A DNA stretch of 52,042 nt from Formivibrio sp. (GCA_031291275.1 JARLJJ010000180.1:1-52042), one strand, 5' to 3'; shown: positions 16,936-27,601, counted from the first letter of the stretch. The notes: generated by a model from the sequence alone, not told the origin. Numbers and translations: made by a program.

Positions 16936-17009
16936 TGGAGGCGGGTGGCGGAATCGAACCGCCCTAAACGGATTTGCAATCCGCTGCATAACCTCTTTGC
17001 TAACCCGCC
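16936..17009 (-). tRNA. tRNA-Cys (GCA)
   Basis: A 74-base cloverleaf with encoded CCA. The acceptor stem is GGCGGGT with ACCCGCC and discriminator U, as usual for tRNA-Cys. The anticodon loop is TTGCAAA (anticodon GCA), and the T-arm is GGTTCGATTCC. It is the most downstream member of a minus-strand tRNA cluster. Confidence 0.95.
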
Positions 17010-17023
17010 TTCACGAACTGAAC

Positions 17024-17055
17024 AAAAAGGGAAAGTTGTTTAACTTTCCCTTTTT
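17024..17055. terminator. Terminator between the tRNA-Gly pair and tRNA-Cys
   Basis: A perfect 14-bp stem with a GTTT loop (arms AAAAAGGGAAAGTT and its complement), with T-runs in both orientations. In the minus direction it follows the tRNA-Gly gene by six bases, so tRNA-Cys needs read-through or its own promoter. Confidence 0.85.
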
Positions 17056-17061
17056 TGAAGC

Positions 17062-17137
17062 TGGAGCGGGAGAAGAGTCTCGAACTCTCGACCTCAACCT
17101 TGGCAAGGTTGCGCTCTACCAACTGAGCTACTCCCGC
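17062..17137 (-). tRNA. tRNA-Gly (GCC), copy 1
   Basis: A 76-base cloverleaf with encoded CCA: acceptor stem GCGGGAG with CTCCCGC, discriminator U, anticodon loop TTGCCAA (GCC) and T-loop GTTCGAG. It appears identical to the copy at 17173-17248. Confidence 0.95.
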
Positions 17138-17172
17138 AGGATTTCATGCTGCAAAACTGGGCTGGAAACGTT

Positions 17173-17248
17173 TGGAGCGGGAGAAGAGTCTCGAACTCTC
17201 GACCTCAACCTTGGCAAGGTTGCGCTCTACCAACTGAGCTACTCCCGC
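17173..17248 (-). tRNA. tRNA-Gly (GCC), copy 2
   Basis: The same 76-base tRNA-Gly(GCC) as copy 1, with CCA encoded, placed 35 bases upstream in transcription. The pair looks like a tandem duplication raising tRNA-Gly dosage. Confidence 0.95.
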
Positions 17249-17447
17249 TTCGTTTCTGCCTGTGTGCTGCAGCAGAGGACGCGAATTATGCTGATGCCCC
17301 GAAAAGGTGTCAAGTGCTTTTTCTGCGTCGATATGCCGATGACTGTGGGCTTGGCATGGGTTGCCTGCGGCAGGTGGCGGCGACTTATTCCCGCGAGTCC
17401 GATCCCGTTTCAAGCTAAAATAGCCGGTTTCCAGCTTTGCTAACCCC

Positions 17448-18701
17448 ATGAATCTCGTTGTTCTTGGCCTTAATCACCAGACTGCGCCGCTTGCGATACG
17501 TGAGCGGCTGGCTTTTACGCCTGCGGAATTGCCTGAAGCGTTGGCAAGCCTGACTGGCGGGCGTGGCGTATTTGAGGCTGCGATTGTTTCTACCTGTAAT
17601 CGCACGGAACTTTATTGCAATGCCCGCGATGTGGATTTCCCCCAGCAGTGGCTGGAGTCGGCGCGTGCGCGCGTTGGCGAGGATTTGGCCCCGTATCTAT
17701 ATGTCTATCAGGGTGCCGAGGCGGTGCATCATGTTTTTCGTGTAGCGTGCGGCTTGGATTCCATGGTGATGGGCGAAACGCAGATTCTGGGTCAGGTTAA
17801 AGAAGCTGAACGGATTGCGCGTGAAGTGGGCAGCCTGGGGGTATTACTTAACGGCGTGTTCCAACGCGCTTTTGCCGTTGCCAAGGAAGTGCGTTCGCAA
17901 ACGCGTATCGGTGCGGAGTCCGTGTCGATGGCGGCTGCGGCGGTGCGCCTGGCCGAGCGAATTTTCCCCTCTGTGACTGAAACCAGTGTGCTGTTTATCG
18001 GTGCCGGCGAAATGATTGGGTTGTGCGCGCGGCATTTCCATAGCAAAGCGCCGCGCAAAATGGCCATTGCCAACCGCACGTTGGGGCGGGGCGAGCATCT
18101 GGCACAAGAATTTGGTGCCGAAGCTATCCTGCTGTCCGATTTGAATACCCGGTTGGCCGAGTTCGATATTGTCGTGTCATCTACTGCCTCTACATTGCCG
18201 ATCGTGGGCAAGGGGCTGGTCGAGCGTGCACTCAAGGTACGCAAGCATCGCCCCTTGTTCATGGTTGATCTGGCCGTGCCACGCGATGTTGAAGCCGAGG
18301 TGGCGGATCTGCCCGATGTCTATCTCTATACCGTGGACGATCTGGCCGAGGTGGTGCGCCAAGGGGTGGAATCGCGTCAGGCTGAAGCGGCGGAGGCGGA
18401 GTCGATTATTGTCGAGCGCGTGGATGATTTTGGCCGCTGGCTGGCTTCCCGCTCACTGGCGCCGACGATACGCGATCTGAAAGACCAGGCTGATCGTATT
18501 GCCCGGCATGAACTGACCCGTGCTCACAAGCGTTTGTCGGGCGGGGAGGCGCCGGAAAATGTGCTGGAAGAGTTTTCTCGCCAGCTGGCCAACAAGTTTT
18601 TACATGCGCCATTTGCTGCCTTGAATGCGGCAAATCCGGATGAGCAGGAAGATCTCATCAAACTGATACGCCGGTTATACCGGCTGCATGACCAGGATTA
18701 A
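17448..18701 (+). CDS. hemA: Glutamyl-tRNA reductase
   Basis: A 417-residue glutamyl-tRNA reductase, the NADPH-dependent enzyme making glutamate-1-semialdehyde in the C5 route to heme. The N-terminal GLNHQTAPLAIRERLAF matches the tRNA/Glu-binding domain. The catalytic Cys is in STCNRTELYC near residue 50. The NADPH domain carries FIGAGEMIGLCARHF near residue 184 and VSSTAS near residue 243, and a long helical dimerisation domain ends the chain with LIRRLYRLHDQD. The gene lies directly upstream of prfA (9-base gap), the common order in Proteobacteria, and its start is in a 200-base region after the tRNA cluster. Confidence 0.97.
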   Translation: MNLVVLGLNHQTAPLAIRERLAFTPAELPEALASLTGGRGVFEAAIVSTCNRTELYCNARDVDFPQQWLESARARVGEDLAPYLYVYQGAEAVHHVFRVACGLDSMVMGETQILGQVKEAERIAREVGSLGVLLNGVFQRAFAVAKEVRSQTRIGAESVSMAAAAVRLAERIFPSVTETSVLFIGAGEMIGLCARHFHSKAPRKMAIANRTLGRGEHLAQEFGAEAILLSDLNTRLAEFDIVVSSTASTLPIVGKGLVERALKVRKHRPLFMVDLAVPRDVEAEVADLPDVYLYTVDDLAEVVRQGVESRQAEAAEAESIIVERVDDFGRWLASRSLAPTIRDLKDQADRIARHELTRAHKRLSGGEAPENVLEEFSRQLANKFLHAPFAALNAANPDEQEDLIKLIRRLYRLHDQD

Positions 18702-18710
18702 ACCAAAAGA

Positions 18711-19793
18711 ATGAAACCCTCCATTGTCAATAAACTTGCCCAGCTCGCAGACCGCCTGGAAGAAGTGGGTGCGCTATTGGCCAGCGAAGAAGCCACGCGT
18801 GATATGGACAGCTACCGCAAGCTCACGCGTGAACATTCTGAGCTTGAGCCGGTGGTGGCTCTGTATAACCGCTTCCGGCAAACCGAGGCCGACTTGTCCG
18901 CAGCCCAAGACATGCTGGCTGACCCGGATATGAAAGAACTGGCCGAGGAGGAATTGCGCGATTGCCAGAATCGTATTGCCGGGTTCGAAGTCGAGCTGCA
19001 AAAGGCATTACTGCCCAAAGATCCGAACGACGAACGCAATATCTTCCTGGAAATCCGCGCCGGAACCGGTGGCGATGAATCGGCACTGTTTGCGGCGGAC
19101 CTGTTCCGCATGTATTCGCGCTTTGCCGAGCGTAACCGCTGGCAGGTCGAGGTGGTTTCCGCCAGTGAGTCCGATCTGGGTGGATACAAGGAAATTATCG
19201 CGCGCATTGCCGGGTTCGGCGCGTATTCACGCCTCAAGTTCGAATCGGGCGGCCACCGGGTGCAGCGCGTGCCGGTAACGGAAACGCAGGGGCGGATTCA
19301 CACCTCGGCCTGTACTGTGGCAGTGATGCCGGAGGCCGATGAAGTGGCCGAAGTGAACATCAATCCTGCTGACATTCGCATTGATACCTTCCGTGCCAGT
19401 GGCGCGGGTGGGCAGCACATCAATAAAACGGATTCTGCGGTGCGGATTGTCCACCTGCCTACCGGCATCGTGGTCGAATGCCAGGATGGTCGCAGCCAGC
19501 ACAAGAACAAGGCGCAGGCGTTGTCTGTGCTAGCCGCGCGCATCCAGGACAAGCAGCAACGCGAGCAGCATTCGAAAGAAGCTGCCGAGCGCAAATCGCT
19601 GATCGGTTCGGGTGACCGATCCGAACGCATCCGTACTTATAATTTTCCGCAAGGGCGCATGACCGATCACCGGATCAATCTAACACTCTACAAGCTTGAT
19701 GCAATCATGGATGGCGATCTGGATGAGTTGACCCAGGCCCTCTCGAACGAGCGCCAAGCCGAACTGCTGTCGCAGCTGGGCGACAGTGAATAA
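18711..19793 (+). CDS. prfA: Peptide chain release factor 1
   Basis: A 360-residue class I release factor reading UAA and UAG. It has the anticodon-like PxT motif (PVT in [10 protein letters not shown], near residue 186) and the catalytic GGQ in [12 protein letters not shown] near residue 233. The helical N-terminal domain and the C-terminal [19 protein letters not shown] complete the usual length. prmC, which methylates this GGQ and often follows prfA, is not next; grpE follows instead, so prmC must be elsewhere. A heat-shock promoter begins about 50 bases after the stop codon. Confidence 0.97.
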   Translation: MKPSIVNKLAQLADRLEEVGALLASEEATRDMDSYRKLTREHSELEPVVALYNRFRQTEADLSAAQDMLADPDMKELAEEELRDCQNRIAGFEVELQKALLPKDPNDERNIFLEIRAGTGGDESALFAADLFRMYSRFAERNRWQVEVVSASESDLGGYKEIIARIAGFGAYSRLKFESGGHRVQRVPVTETQGRIHTSACTVAVMPEADEVAEVNINPADIRIDTFRASGAGGQHINKTDSAVRIVHLPTGIVVECQDGRSQHKNKAQALSVLAARIQDKQQREQHSKEAAERKSLIGSGDRSERIRTYNFPQGRMTDHRINLTLYKLDAIMDGDLDELTQALSNERQAELLSQLGDSE

Positions 19794-19841
19794 TCGTCTC
19801 ATTCTCTGGTGGTTCGACTTCATGGATCGGCTGACCAAGCC

Positions 19842-19870
19842 CTTGAAATGGGTAGGGGCATCCCAATCTA
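19842..19870 (+). promoter_or_regulatory. Sigma32 heat-shock promoter of grpE
   Basis: CTTGAAA at 19842-19848 and CCCAATCTA at 19862-19870, separated by 13 bases, match the heat-shock sigma factor consensus (CTTGAAA, CCCCATnT). The grpE start lies 27 bases further on. Confidence 0.85.
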
Positions 19871-19896
19871 TGCCGAGTATTTTTGGAGGTTTCACA

Positions 19897-20439
19897 ATGT
19901 CTGAAGAATTGAAACAAGATGAAGCTTTGCTGGGTGTAACCCCCGAAGGCGCCGCTGATAGTGTTGTTGAAGAGGCTGAACTCACGCTTGAGAATCAGTT
20001 GGCTGCCATCGTGGCCGAGCTGGAAAAGGCGAAGGGCGATGTGCTGTATGCCAAGGCGGAAGGGGAAAATATTCGTCGCCGTGCGGCAGAAGAAAACGAC
20101 AAGGCACGCAAGTTTGCGGTGGAAAAATTTGCGCGCGAGTTGCTGGGCGTGAAGGATGCGCTGGAAATGGCATTGCTGGATCAGTCCGGCAACTTCGAGG
20201 CCCTGAAGATGGGTGTGGATCTGACGCAAAAAGCGCTGGTATCGGCATTCGAGAAATTCGATTTGCAGGAAATTGCGCCGGCGATAGGCGACAAGCTCGA
20301 TCCCAACCTGCACCAGGCAATTTCTGCGATCCCTGCCGATGCCGAGCCTAATTCTATAGTGCAGGTGCTGCAGAAGGGCTATCAGCTTGCCGGCCGCCTG
20401 TTGCGCCCGGCCATGGTGATGGTCGCAGCGCCGAAGTGA
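19897..20439 (+). CDS. grpE: Nucleotide exchange factor GrpE
   Basis: A 180-residue GrpE, which releases ADP from DnaK. ATG at 19897 is chosen since GGAGGT is six bases upstream and the sigma32 promoter lies inside the longer open frame. The N-terminal ~80 residues form an acidic tail and coiled-coil ([21 protein letters not shown]). The C-terminal beta-wing domain has the conserved HQAISAIPA and a final block of [12 protein letters not shown]. It is followed after 160 bases by dnaK with a separate heat-shock promoter. Sequence and length are typical. Confidence 0.96.
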   Translation: MSEELKQDEALLGVTPEGAADSVVEEAELTLENQLAAIVAELEKAKGDVLYAKAEGENIRRRAAEENDKARKFAVEKFARELLGVKDALEMALLDQSGNFEALKMGVDLTQKALVSAFEKFDLQEIAPAIGDKLDPNLHQAISAIPADAEPNSIVQVLQKGYQLAGRLLRPAMVMVAAPK

Positions 20440-20502
20440 GGGCACGCGGGGGACTGTCCATTGTGCGGTGCGCAATAAAAAGGCAACTCCCTGCTGCAAG
20501 AG

Positions 20503-20530
20503 CTTGAAATGCTTCGCGGCATCCCCACCT
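20503..20530 (+). promoter_or_regulatory. Sigma32 heat-shock promoter of dnaK
   Basis: CTTGAAA at 20503-20509 and CCCCACCT at 20523-20530 are again separated by 13 bases. This is a close sigma32 match, 70 bases before the dnaK start, giving dnaK its own heat-shock control. Confidence 0.87.
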
Positions 20531-20600
20531 GAGTCTCATGGTTAATTGAATGTATGGTTTGCCTCTGGCAAGTCAATGAATATGAAAGGGAAATATTAAA

Positions 20601-22526
20601 ATGGCAAAAATGATCGGTATTGACTTGGGAACCACCAATTCCTGCGTGGCAGTAATTGAAAATGGCCAGCCCAAGGTCATCGAAAACTCGGAAGGTGCAC
20701 GTACTACGCCGTCCATTATCGCTTACACCGACAATGACGAAATCCAGGTAGGTGCACCGGCCAAGCGCCAAGCTGTCACCAACGCCCGGAACACGCTGTA
20801 TGCGATCAAGCGCCTGATCGGCCGTCGTTTTGAAGACAAGGAAGTGCAGAAAGATATCGACCTGATGCCTTTCTCGATCATCAAGGCCGACAATGGCGAT
20901 GCCTGGGTGCAAGTGCGCGACAAGAAAATGGCCCCGCCGCAAATCAGCGCCGAAGTGCTGCGCAAGATGAAGAAGACCGCCGAAGATTACCTCGGCGAAG
21001 AAGTGACTGAAGCCGTGATCACCGTGCCGGCCTACTTCAACGACAGCCAGCGCCAGGCCACCAAGGATGCCGGTCGCATTGCCGGTCTGGATGTCAAGCG
21101 CATCATCAACGAACCGACCGCAGCCGCGCTGGCGTTCGGCATGGACAAGACCGAAAAGGGTGATCGCAAGATTGCCGTGTATGACCTCGGTGGCGGTACT
21201 TTCGATATCTCGATCATCGAAATCGCTGACGTGGATGGCGACAAGCAGTTCGAAGTGCTCGCCACCAACGGCGATACTTTCCTCGGCGGCGAAGACTTCG
21301 ACCAGCGTCTGATCGACTACATCATTGCCGAATTCCAGAAAGATACCGGCATCAATCTGAAGCAGGACGTGATGGCGCTGCAACGCCTGAAAGAAGCTGC
21401 GGAAAAGGCCAAGATCGAGTTGTCCAGCGGCCAGCAAACCGACATCAACCTGCCGTATATCACCATGGATGCGACCGGTCCGAAGCATTTGACGCTGAAG
21501 ATCACCCGTTCCAAGTTTGAATCGCTGGTCGATGAACTGATCGAGCGCTCGATTGCACCTTGCCGCATTGCGCTGAAGGATGCCGGCCTGAAAATCACCG
21601 ACATCGACGACGTGATCCTGGTTGGCGGTCAGACCCGCATGCCGAAGGTGATCGACAAGGTACGTGAATTCTTCGGTCAGGAACCACGCAAGGATGTGAA
21701 TCCGGACGAAGCCGTGGCTGTAGGCGCCGCGATTCAGGGCTCCGTGCTGTCTGGCGATCGCAAGGACGTGCTGCTGCTCGACGTGACCCCGCTGTCACTG
21801 GGTATCGAAACGCTCGGCGGTGTGATGACCAAGCTGATCAACAAGAACACCACGATTCCGACCAAGGCCGCACAAGTGTTCTCGACCGCTGACGACAATC
21901 AGTCGGCCGTGACGATCCACGTGTTGCAGGGCGAGCGTGAAAAAGCGTCTGCCAACAAGAGCCTGGGCCAGTTCAACCTGTCCGATATTCCGCCGGCACC
22001 GCGCGGCATTCCGCAAATCGAAGTGACCTTCGATATCGATGCTAACGGTATCCTGCACGTCGGCGCCAAGGACAAGGCCACCAGCAAAGAAGCCAAGATC
22101 ACCATCCAGGCCTCTTCCGGTTTGAGCGAGGAAGAGATCAAGAACATGGTGCGCGATGCCGAGCTGAATGCGGAAGAAGACAAAAAGCTGCACGAGCTTG
22201 TGACTGCCCGTAACCAGCTCGACAGCCTGATCCACTCGGTGAAGAAGTCGTTGACCGAGTACGGCGACAAGATCAGTGCCGAGGACAAGACCAAGGTCGA
22301 AGCTGCATTGAAGGAAGCCGAGGAAGTCGTGAAGAGCGACGACAAGGCCGTGATCGATGCCAAGGCTGAAGCCCTGGCGCAAGCCAGCCACAAGCTGGCC
22401 GAGCACATGTATGCGGAAAAGGGCGCTGAAGAAGGGGCTGCCGGTGCCGAGCAGGCTGCTTCGGGTGACAAGAAGGATGACGGCAATGTAGTCGATGCCG
22501 AGTTTACCGAAGTGAAAGATAAGTGA
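20601..22526 (+). CDS. dnaK: Molecular chaperone DnaK (Hsp70)
   Basis: A 641-residue Hsp70. The ATPase domain starts [14 protein letters not shown] and has [31 protein letters not shown] and [12 protein letters not shown]. The substrate domain begins around residue 390 ([20 protein letters not shown]), followed by the helical lid and a C-terminal acidic tail ending AEFTEVKDK. It binds unfolded peptides in an ATP cycle with DnaJ and GrpE. Length and motifs are complete. It is driven by a sigma32-type promoter. Its stop codon lies inside the first inverted repeat of a small four-helix-bundle cassette that separates it from dnaJ, which is normally next. Confidence 0.98.
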   Translation: MAKMIGIDLGTTNSCVAVIENGQPKVIENSEGARTTPSIIAYTDNDEIQVGAPAKRQAVTNARNTLYAIKRLIGRRFEDKEVQKDIDLMPFSIIKADNGDAWVQVRDKKMAPPQISAEVLRKMKKTAEDYLGEEVTEAVITVPAYFNDSQRQATKDAGRIAGLDVKRIINEPTAAALAFGMDKTEKGDRKIAVYDLGGGTFDISIIEIADVDGDKQFEVLATNGDTFLGGEDFDQRLIDYIIAEFQKDTGINLKQDVMALQRLKEAAEKAKIELSSGQQTDINLPYITMDATGPKHLTLKITRSKFESLVDELIERSIAPCRIALKDAGLKITDIDDVILVGGQTRMPKVIDKVREFFGQEPRKDVNPDEAVAVGAAIQGSVLSGDRKDVLLLDVTPLSLGIETLGGVMTKLINKNTTIPTKAAQVFSTADDNQSAVTIHVLQGEREKASANKSLGQFNLSDIPPAPRGIPQIEVTFDIDANGILHVGAKDKATSKEAKITIQASSGLSEEEIKNMVRDAELNAEEDKKLHELVTARNQLDSLIHSVKKSLTEYGDKISAEDKTKVEAALKEAEEVVKSDDKAVIDAKAEALAQASHKLAEHMYAEKGAEEGAAGAEQAASGDKKDDGNVVDAEFTEVKDK

Positions 22527-22936
22527 GGCGTTAGATGTGAGGAGTGAGGCGTGAAACGCAAACACCATGATCTGAAAGCGTGGCAATTTGCCATGCAATC
22601 GGTTCAGCAGGTTTATGTATTGACTGCCTCATTCCCGCGCGAAGAACAGTTTAATTTGATGAGCCAGATGCGCCGGGCTGCTGTTTCGGTGCCAAGTAAT
22701 ATTGCAGAAGGTGCTGCCCGAATGACTAAAAAGGAATTCGGGCATTTCCTTTGTATGGCGCGTGGTTCATTGAGTGAACTGGAAACGCAATATCTGATTG
22801 CCAAAAATCTGGCATATGTTTCGCAAAATGCAGAAGTCGAGAAAGGAATGGATGATGTGTTTGGTTTACTGGGTGGCTTGATCAATTCGCTCCGAATTGA
22901 GTAGCAACACCTAACGCCTTACACCTCACACCTCAC
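22523..22936. mobile_element. IVS-like cassette between dnaK and dnaJ with inverted repeats
   Basis: The left side (22523-22554) is made of GTGAGG-type units. The right side (22908-22936) is made of the complementary CCTCAC units. A perfect 9-bp pair, AGGCGTTAG at 22526-22534 and CTAACGCCT at 22911-22919, can bring the ends together, with further imperfect matches inside. They frame one four-helix-bundle gene of the family encoded by intervening sequences of 23S rRNA, whose ends also pair. The region is visibly richer in A and T than dnaK or dnaJ. The left repeat covers the dnaK stop codon. This indicates an inserted, probably mobile, unit; a target duplication was not identified. Confidence 0.6.
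22551..22904 (+). CDS. Four-helix bundle protein (23S rRNA intervening-sequence protein family)
   Basis: A 117-residue small helical protein starting at GTG (GAGGAG ends seven bases upstream, inside the left repeat). The hallmarks are [17 protein letters not shown] (residues ~42-58), a following [17 protein letters not shown] and an AKNLAYVS helix. Members occur in intervening sequences of 23S rRNA and as scattered chromosomal copies, and form ring-like oligomers that bind nucleic acid; their cellular role is unknown. The close relative Avd works with diversity-generating retroelements, but no reverse transcriptase is present here. The coding sequence is A/T-rich compared with dnaK and dnaJ, suggesting recent arrival. 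It would be co-transcribed with the chaperone genes under heat shock. Confidence 0.88.
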   Translation: MKRKHHDLKAWQFAMQSVQQVYVLTASFPREEQFNLMSQMRRAAVSVPSNIAEGAARMTKKEFGHFLCMARGSLSELETQYLIAKNLAYVSQNAEVEKGMDDVFGLLGGLINSLRIE

Positions 22937-22942
22937 ATATAA

Positions 22943-24076
22943 ATGGCGAAAAAAGATTTTTACGAGATTCTTGGCCTTAATCGCGATGCCAGCGAAGATG
23001 ACATCAAGAAGGCTTATCGCAAACTGGCGATGAAGTACCATCCAGACCGTAATCCGGACAGCAAGGATTCCGAAGAAAAGTTCAAGGAGGCCAAAGAGGC
23101 CTACGAGATTCTGTCTGATGGTCAAAAACGCGCAGCATACGATCAGTACGGTCATGCTGGCATTGATCCTCAAGCGGGGATGGGCGGCGGTTTTGGCGGC
23201 GGTGGCGGTTTTGGCGATGCGTTTTCCGATATCTTCGGCGATATCTTCGGTGGTGGCCGCGGCGGTGGTGGCGGTGGGCGCAGCAATGTCTATCGTGGCG
23301 CAGACCTGCGCTACAACCTGGAAATCTCGCTGGAAGAAGCTGCGCATGGCGTGGAAAAGCAGCTGAAGATTCCTTCGCATGACGAGTGCGATGTTTGCCA
23401 TGGCAGCGGTGCCAAGCCCGGTTCCGAAGCCAAGACCTGCCATACCTGCGGCGGTCATGGTCAGGTGCGCGTCTCGCAAGGTTTCTTCTCGATCCAGCAG
23501 ACCTGTCCGACCTGTCACGGCAGCGGTAAGTACATCCCGGACCCGTGTCGCAACTGCAAGGGTACGGGGCGCGTACAGAATACCAAGACGCTGGCGGTCA
23601 AGATTCCCGCCGGTGTGGATGAAGGCGACCGCATCCGCCTGAGTGGCGAAGGCGAACCCGGCGTCAACGGCGGCCCGCCCGGCGATCTGTATGTGGTTAC
23701 CCACATTCGGGCGCATGCGATGTTCCAGCGCGATGGCAATGATCTGCATTGCGAAATGCCGATTAGTATCACGGTTGCTGCGCTTGGCGGCGAAATTGAA
23801 ATCCCGACGCTCGATGGCAAGGCGCGCCTGTCGATCCCGGCCGAAACACAGAGTGGCCAGGTCTTCCGTCTGCGCAGCAAGGGCATCAAAGGGGTTCGCA
23901 GTGCCATTACCGGCGATTTGATGTGTCATGTGCTGGTGGAAACGCCGGTTAACCTGACGAGCCGGCAGAAAGAGTTGCTGAAAGAGTTCGAAGAGATCAG
24001 CAAGGGGGATGTGGGCAAACACAATCCCAAGGCGAAGTCCTGGTTTGACAAAGTGACGACGTTCTTCGGCGGTTAA
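22943..24076 (+). CDS. dnaJ: Chaperone protein DnaJ
   Basis: A 377-residue type I J-protein. The J-domain (residues 1-70) has the HPD motif in [10 protein letters not shown] Gly/Phe-rich linker (about 75-110) and four zinc-binding CxxCxGxG repeats follow: [24 protein letters not shown] and CRNCKGTG (about 145-210). A C-terminal substrate domain completes it. It delivers substrates to DnaK and stimulates its ATPase. Oddly, the 20 bases before the ATG are C/T/A-rich with no Shine-Dalgarno sequence, because the repeat of the inserted cassette ends there. Translation may depend on coupling or a weak initiation. A bidirectional terminator follows. Confidence 0.97.
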   Translation: MAKKDFYEILGLNRDASEDDIKKAYRKLAMKYHPDRNPDSKDSEEKFKEAKEAYEILSDGQKRAAYDQYGHAGIDPQAGMGGGFGGGGGFGDAFSDIFGDIFGGGRGGGGGGRSNVYRGADLRYNLEISLEEAAHGVEKQLKIPSHDECDVCHGSGAKPGSEAKTCHTCGGHGQVRVSQGFFSIQQTCPTCHGSGKYIPDPCRNCKGTGRVQNTKTLAVKIPAGVDEGDRIRLSGEGEPGVNGGPPGDLYVVTHIRAHAMFQRDGNDLHCEMPISITVAALGGEIEIPTLDGKARLSIPAETQSGQVFRLRSKGIKGVRSAITGDLMCHVLVETPVNLTSRQKELLKEFEEISKGDVGKHNPKAKSWFDKVTTFFGG

Positions 24077-24131
24077 GCATTAGGCGGCTACGCCTACTGA
24101 TTAGGCCTGAGCAGGGTCAAGCAGGCCAAAC

Positions 24132-24165
24132 AAAAAGGGCAGTCCATATGGATTGCCCTTTTTCA
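24132..24165. terminator. Bidirectional terminator between dnaJ and the ABC operon
   Basis: AAAAAGGGCA and TGCCCTTTTT pair, with an inner TCC/GGA continuation, and T-runs occur on both strands. It ends dnaJ from the left and the eight-gene peptide operon from the right. Confidence 0.9.
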
Positions 24166-24184
24166 TTTGGTTTTGCGGCCCTAT

Positions 24185-25142
24185 TCAAAGCTGCTCGAAG
24201 AAATGGCAGGCAACTTGCTGTTCTCCCGCCTCGCCGACTTGCCGTAACTGCGGGATTTCCTCGCTGCAACGGGCCTTGGCAAACGGGCAGCGTGTACGGA
24301 ACACGCAGCCTGAGGGAGGATGGGCCGGACTGGGCAGGTCGCCCGAGAGTGCAATGCGCTGACGTTTGACACTGCCCAGGTGCGGATTGGCCGAGAGCAA
24401 GGCCTGCGTATAAGGGTGCGTGGGCCGGTTCGATATTGACTGTGCCGGCCCGCTTTCCATCACTCGTCCCAGATACATGACCACGACCCGGTCGCACAGG
24501 AAGTTCACCACGTTCAGATCATGCGAAATAAACAACATGGTCAGGTGGTAACGTTCTTGCAAATCTTTGAGCAGGTTGACCACTTGTGCCTGGATCGAGA
24601 CATCCAGCGCCGAAACGGGTTCATCCGCGACGATCAGGTCAGGTTTGATCGCCAGGGCACGGGCAATGCCGATGCGCTGGCGCTGGCCACCGGAAAACTC
24701 GTGCGGATAACGCGCGCCGCTGTCCGGCGGCAAATCCACTTCCTTGAGCAGTGCGCTGACACGCTCGTGGCGTTCGGTGGCGGTGCCAATCTGGTGAATG
24801 TTCAACGGTTCGGCAATGATGTTTTCCACGGTCATGCGCGGGTTCAGGCTGGCGTAGGGGTCCTGGAAGATCATTTGCATGCGGCGGCGCATGTGGCGCA
24901 GCGGGATGCCTTCCAGGTGCGTGAGGTTGATCCCGTCGAACTGGATGCTGCCCTGGGTCGGTTCGGTCAGGCGTAACACGCAGCGACCCAGGGTGGTTTT
25001 TCCACTGCCGGATTCGCCCACGATGCCGACAATCTCGCCACGGTGGATATTGAGGCTGACATCCTGCACCGCATGGATGGATTGCTTGCCCACGGTGAAA
25101 ATTTTGCCCATCCCTTCAATGGAGAGCAGCGGGGAAGTCGAT

Positions 25143-25150
<8 letters not shown>
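24185..25150 (-). CDS. Peptide ABC transporter ATP-binding protein, DppF type
   Basis: A 321-residue ABC ATPase from MHESTSPL (AAGGAG eight bases upstream; the longer frame is not used). Walker A is GESGSGKTT (near residue 50), the signature [14 protein letters not shown], Walker [12 protein letters not shown] and the H-loop ISHDL. The C-terminal oligopeptide-transporter extension includes [14 protein letters not shown], with four Cys probably binding an iron-sulfur cluster or metal, as in DppF/OppF. It is the last gene of an eight-gene operon and overlaps the preceding ATPase gene by eight bases. With its DppD-like partner it powers uptake of peptides or N-acyl amino acids. Confidence 0.94.
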
Positions 25151-26155
<1,005 letters not shown>

Positions 26156-26159
<4 letters not shown>

Positions 26160-27223
26160 GTGGTGGCTCCCCGCGCGGCAACGACGACGACGGATTCGAT
26201 CTGCCCCTTGCGGGCCAGAACGATTTGGTCATGCAAATTGGACACCACGCAAACATGGTTGGGGATGATGCGCACGCGTTCGCCCAGCGCCGGTTTGTGT
26301 TCGCAGCGGCTTAAATCGACGATGCCGTGTTCTTCATTCAAGCGAACGATTACCGCTTCCGGATAGTCGGGCAGGTAACCGTAACCGGGCTCCTTGCCAG
26401 CCAGATCGGAAGACAGCGTCTTGGAACCGGCATCCAGAATGGCGCGGTCGGCCGTGGGGCGGCTGACCACGGTGCTCCAGACCTGCAGCGCGACATCGTT
26501 CCAGTTTGCAGCACCGGCGGCCACCGTGGCGCGATCATGATAGACGTAGGTGCCGACGCGCATTTCAGTCAGTCCCGGCGTTTCATGTGCGTGCCACATA
26601 TTGGGCGTTCCACCACCCGAAACGATGCCCCAAGGCAGCCCGGCCGCGGTAAATGCGGTATGTAAATCGCTGATCCAGCCTGCTGTCGCCGGCAGGATCG
26701 GGTAGGTGCACACGCCGCGCAAGTACAGGCCTTTGCTGGCACAGACCTGTTGCGCCAGTTGTACCGCTTCATCGACCGATTGCACGCCGGTTCGGCCAGC
26801 GCCGGCATCGAAATCGATCAGGACGCCAATTTCGCTGTCGGCTATCAGGGCGGCACTGGCGGCGGCCTCAATGGCCGCCGCGCTGTCGAGCGCCAGGGTG
26901 ATCCGGCATTGACGGGCGAGACGGGCCAGACGTTCCAGCTTTTGCGCGCCGAAAATGTTATAGGTGATCAGGATGTCTTCGGCACCGCAAGGCAGCATGG
27001 CCTCGGCTTCGGAAACCTTCTGGCAGTTGATGCCCACCGCGCCGACCGACAATTGCCGTTGTGCCATCTCGATGAGCTTGTGCGTCTTGATATGCGGGCG
27101 CAATGCCAGACCATGCTGGGTACAGTAAGCCTGGTAGCGGGCGATGTTGGCCTCGGCGCGGTCCAGGTCGACCACCGGAACCGGGGTGTCGAGCTGGTCG
27201 ATATGGGTCGGAGTGGCGAGCAT
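26156..27223 (-). CDS. D-serine dehydratase-like PLP enzyme (fold type III)
   Basis: A 355-residue alanine-racemase-fold PLP enzyme. The PLP lysine is in RPHIKTHK near residue 46. VLIDFDAGAGRTG and GIVSGGGTPN hold the cofactor phosphate region. The C-terminal metal site reads IPNHVCVVSNLHD: His-x-Cys is the pair used by eukaryotic-type D-serine dehydratase and D-threo-3-hydroxyaspartate dehydratase, while D-threonine aldolases use His-x-Asp. Dehydration of a beta-hydroxy D-amino acid is therefore more likely than aldol cleavage. Its partner RidA would remove the enamine/imine product. It sits between RidA (3-base gap) and the DppD-like gene (ATGA overlap). The exact substrate is not known. 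Confidence 0.85.
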
Positions 27224-27226
27224 GGT

Positions 27227-27601
27227 TCAGTCCTGTGCGGCGATGCAGTCGATTTCTACCAGGAAGCCGGGCATCGAAACCCCGACCGTGGTGCGGGCAG
27301 GCAGTTCGGCCGGCATCATTTCCCGGTAAATCTTGTTGTATTCGGCAAAGCGGCTCATGTCGGTCAGGTAGGCATTGACCTTGACAATATGGGCCAGATC
27401 GCTGCCGGCGGCTTCCAGCGCGGTTTTCAAGTTGGTGAGTACCTGGCGCACTTGCGCTTCGAAATTGTCGGGCATCTTGCCCGTGGCCGGGTCGACCGGG
27501 CCCTGGCCCGAGATGAAAACAAAACCGTTCGCGATTACGGCGTGGGAATAAGCGCCGCCTTGAGGCGGGCCGCCGGGAATAGTCGCAAGACGTTCAATCA
27601 T
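27227..27601 (-). CDS. RidA-family enamine/imine deaminase
   Basis: A 124-residue RidA protein from ATG at 27601, with AAGGAG eight bases upstream and overlapping the deacylase stop codon (TGATG). RidA proteins hydrolyse reactive 2-aminoacrylate-type intermediates made by PLP dehydratases. Family features are GGAYSHAVIANGFVFISGQ and the Arg in LPARTTVGV that binds the carboxylate, followed by VEIDCIA. It is placed right beside the D-serine-dehydratase-like gene, whose product is the classic RidA substrate, which supports a joint role. Confidence 0.93.
   Translation of the reverse strand: MIERLATIPGGPPQGGAYSHAVIANGFVFISGQGPVDPATGKMPDNFEAQVRQVLTNLKTALEAAGSDLAHIVKVNAYLTDMSRFAEYNKIYREMMPAELPARTTVGVSMPGFLVEIDCIAAQD

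Noticed and set aside
19793-19897. prmC gene after prfA
   Set aside because: The space holds only the grpE heat-shock promoter. prmC must be elsewhere.
22551-22904. Diversity-generating retroelement accessory protein (Avd)
   Set aside because: The protein fold is related, but no reverse transcriptase, template repeat or variable repeat is nearby.
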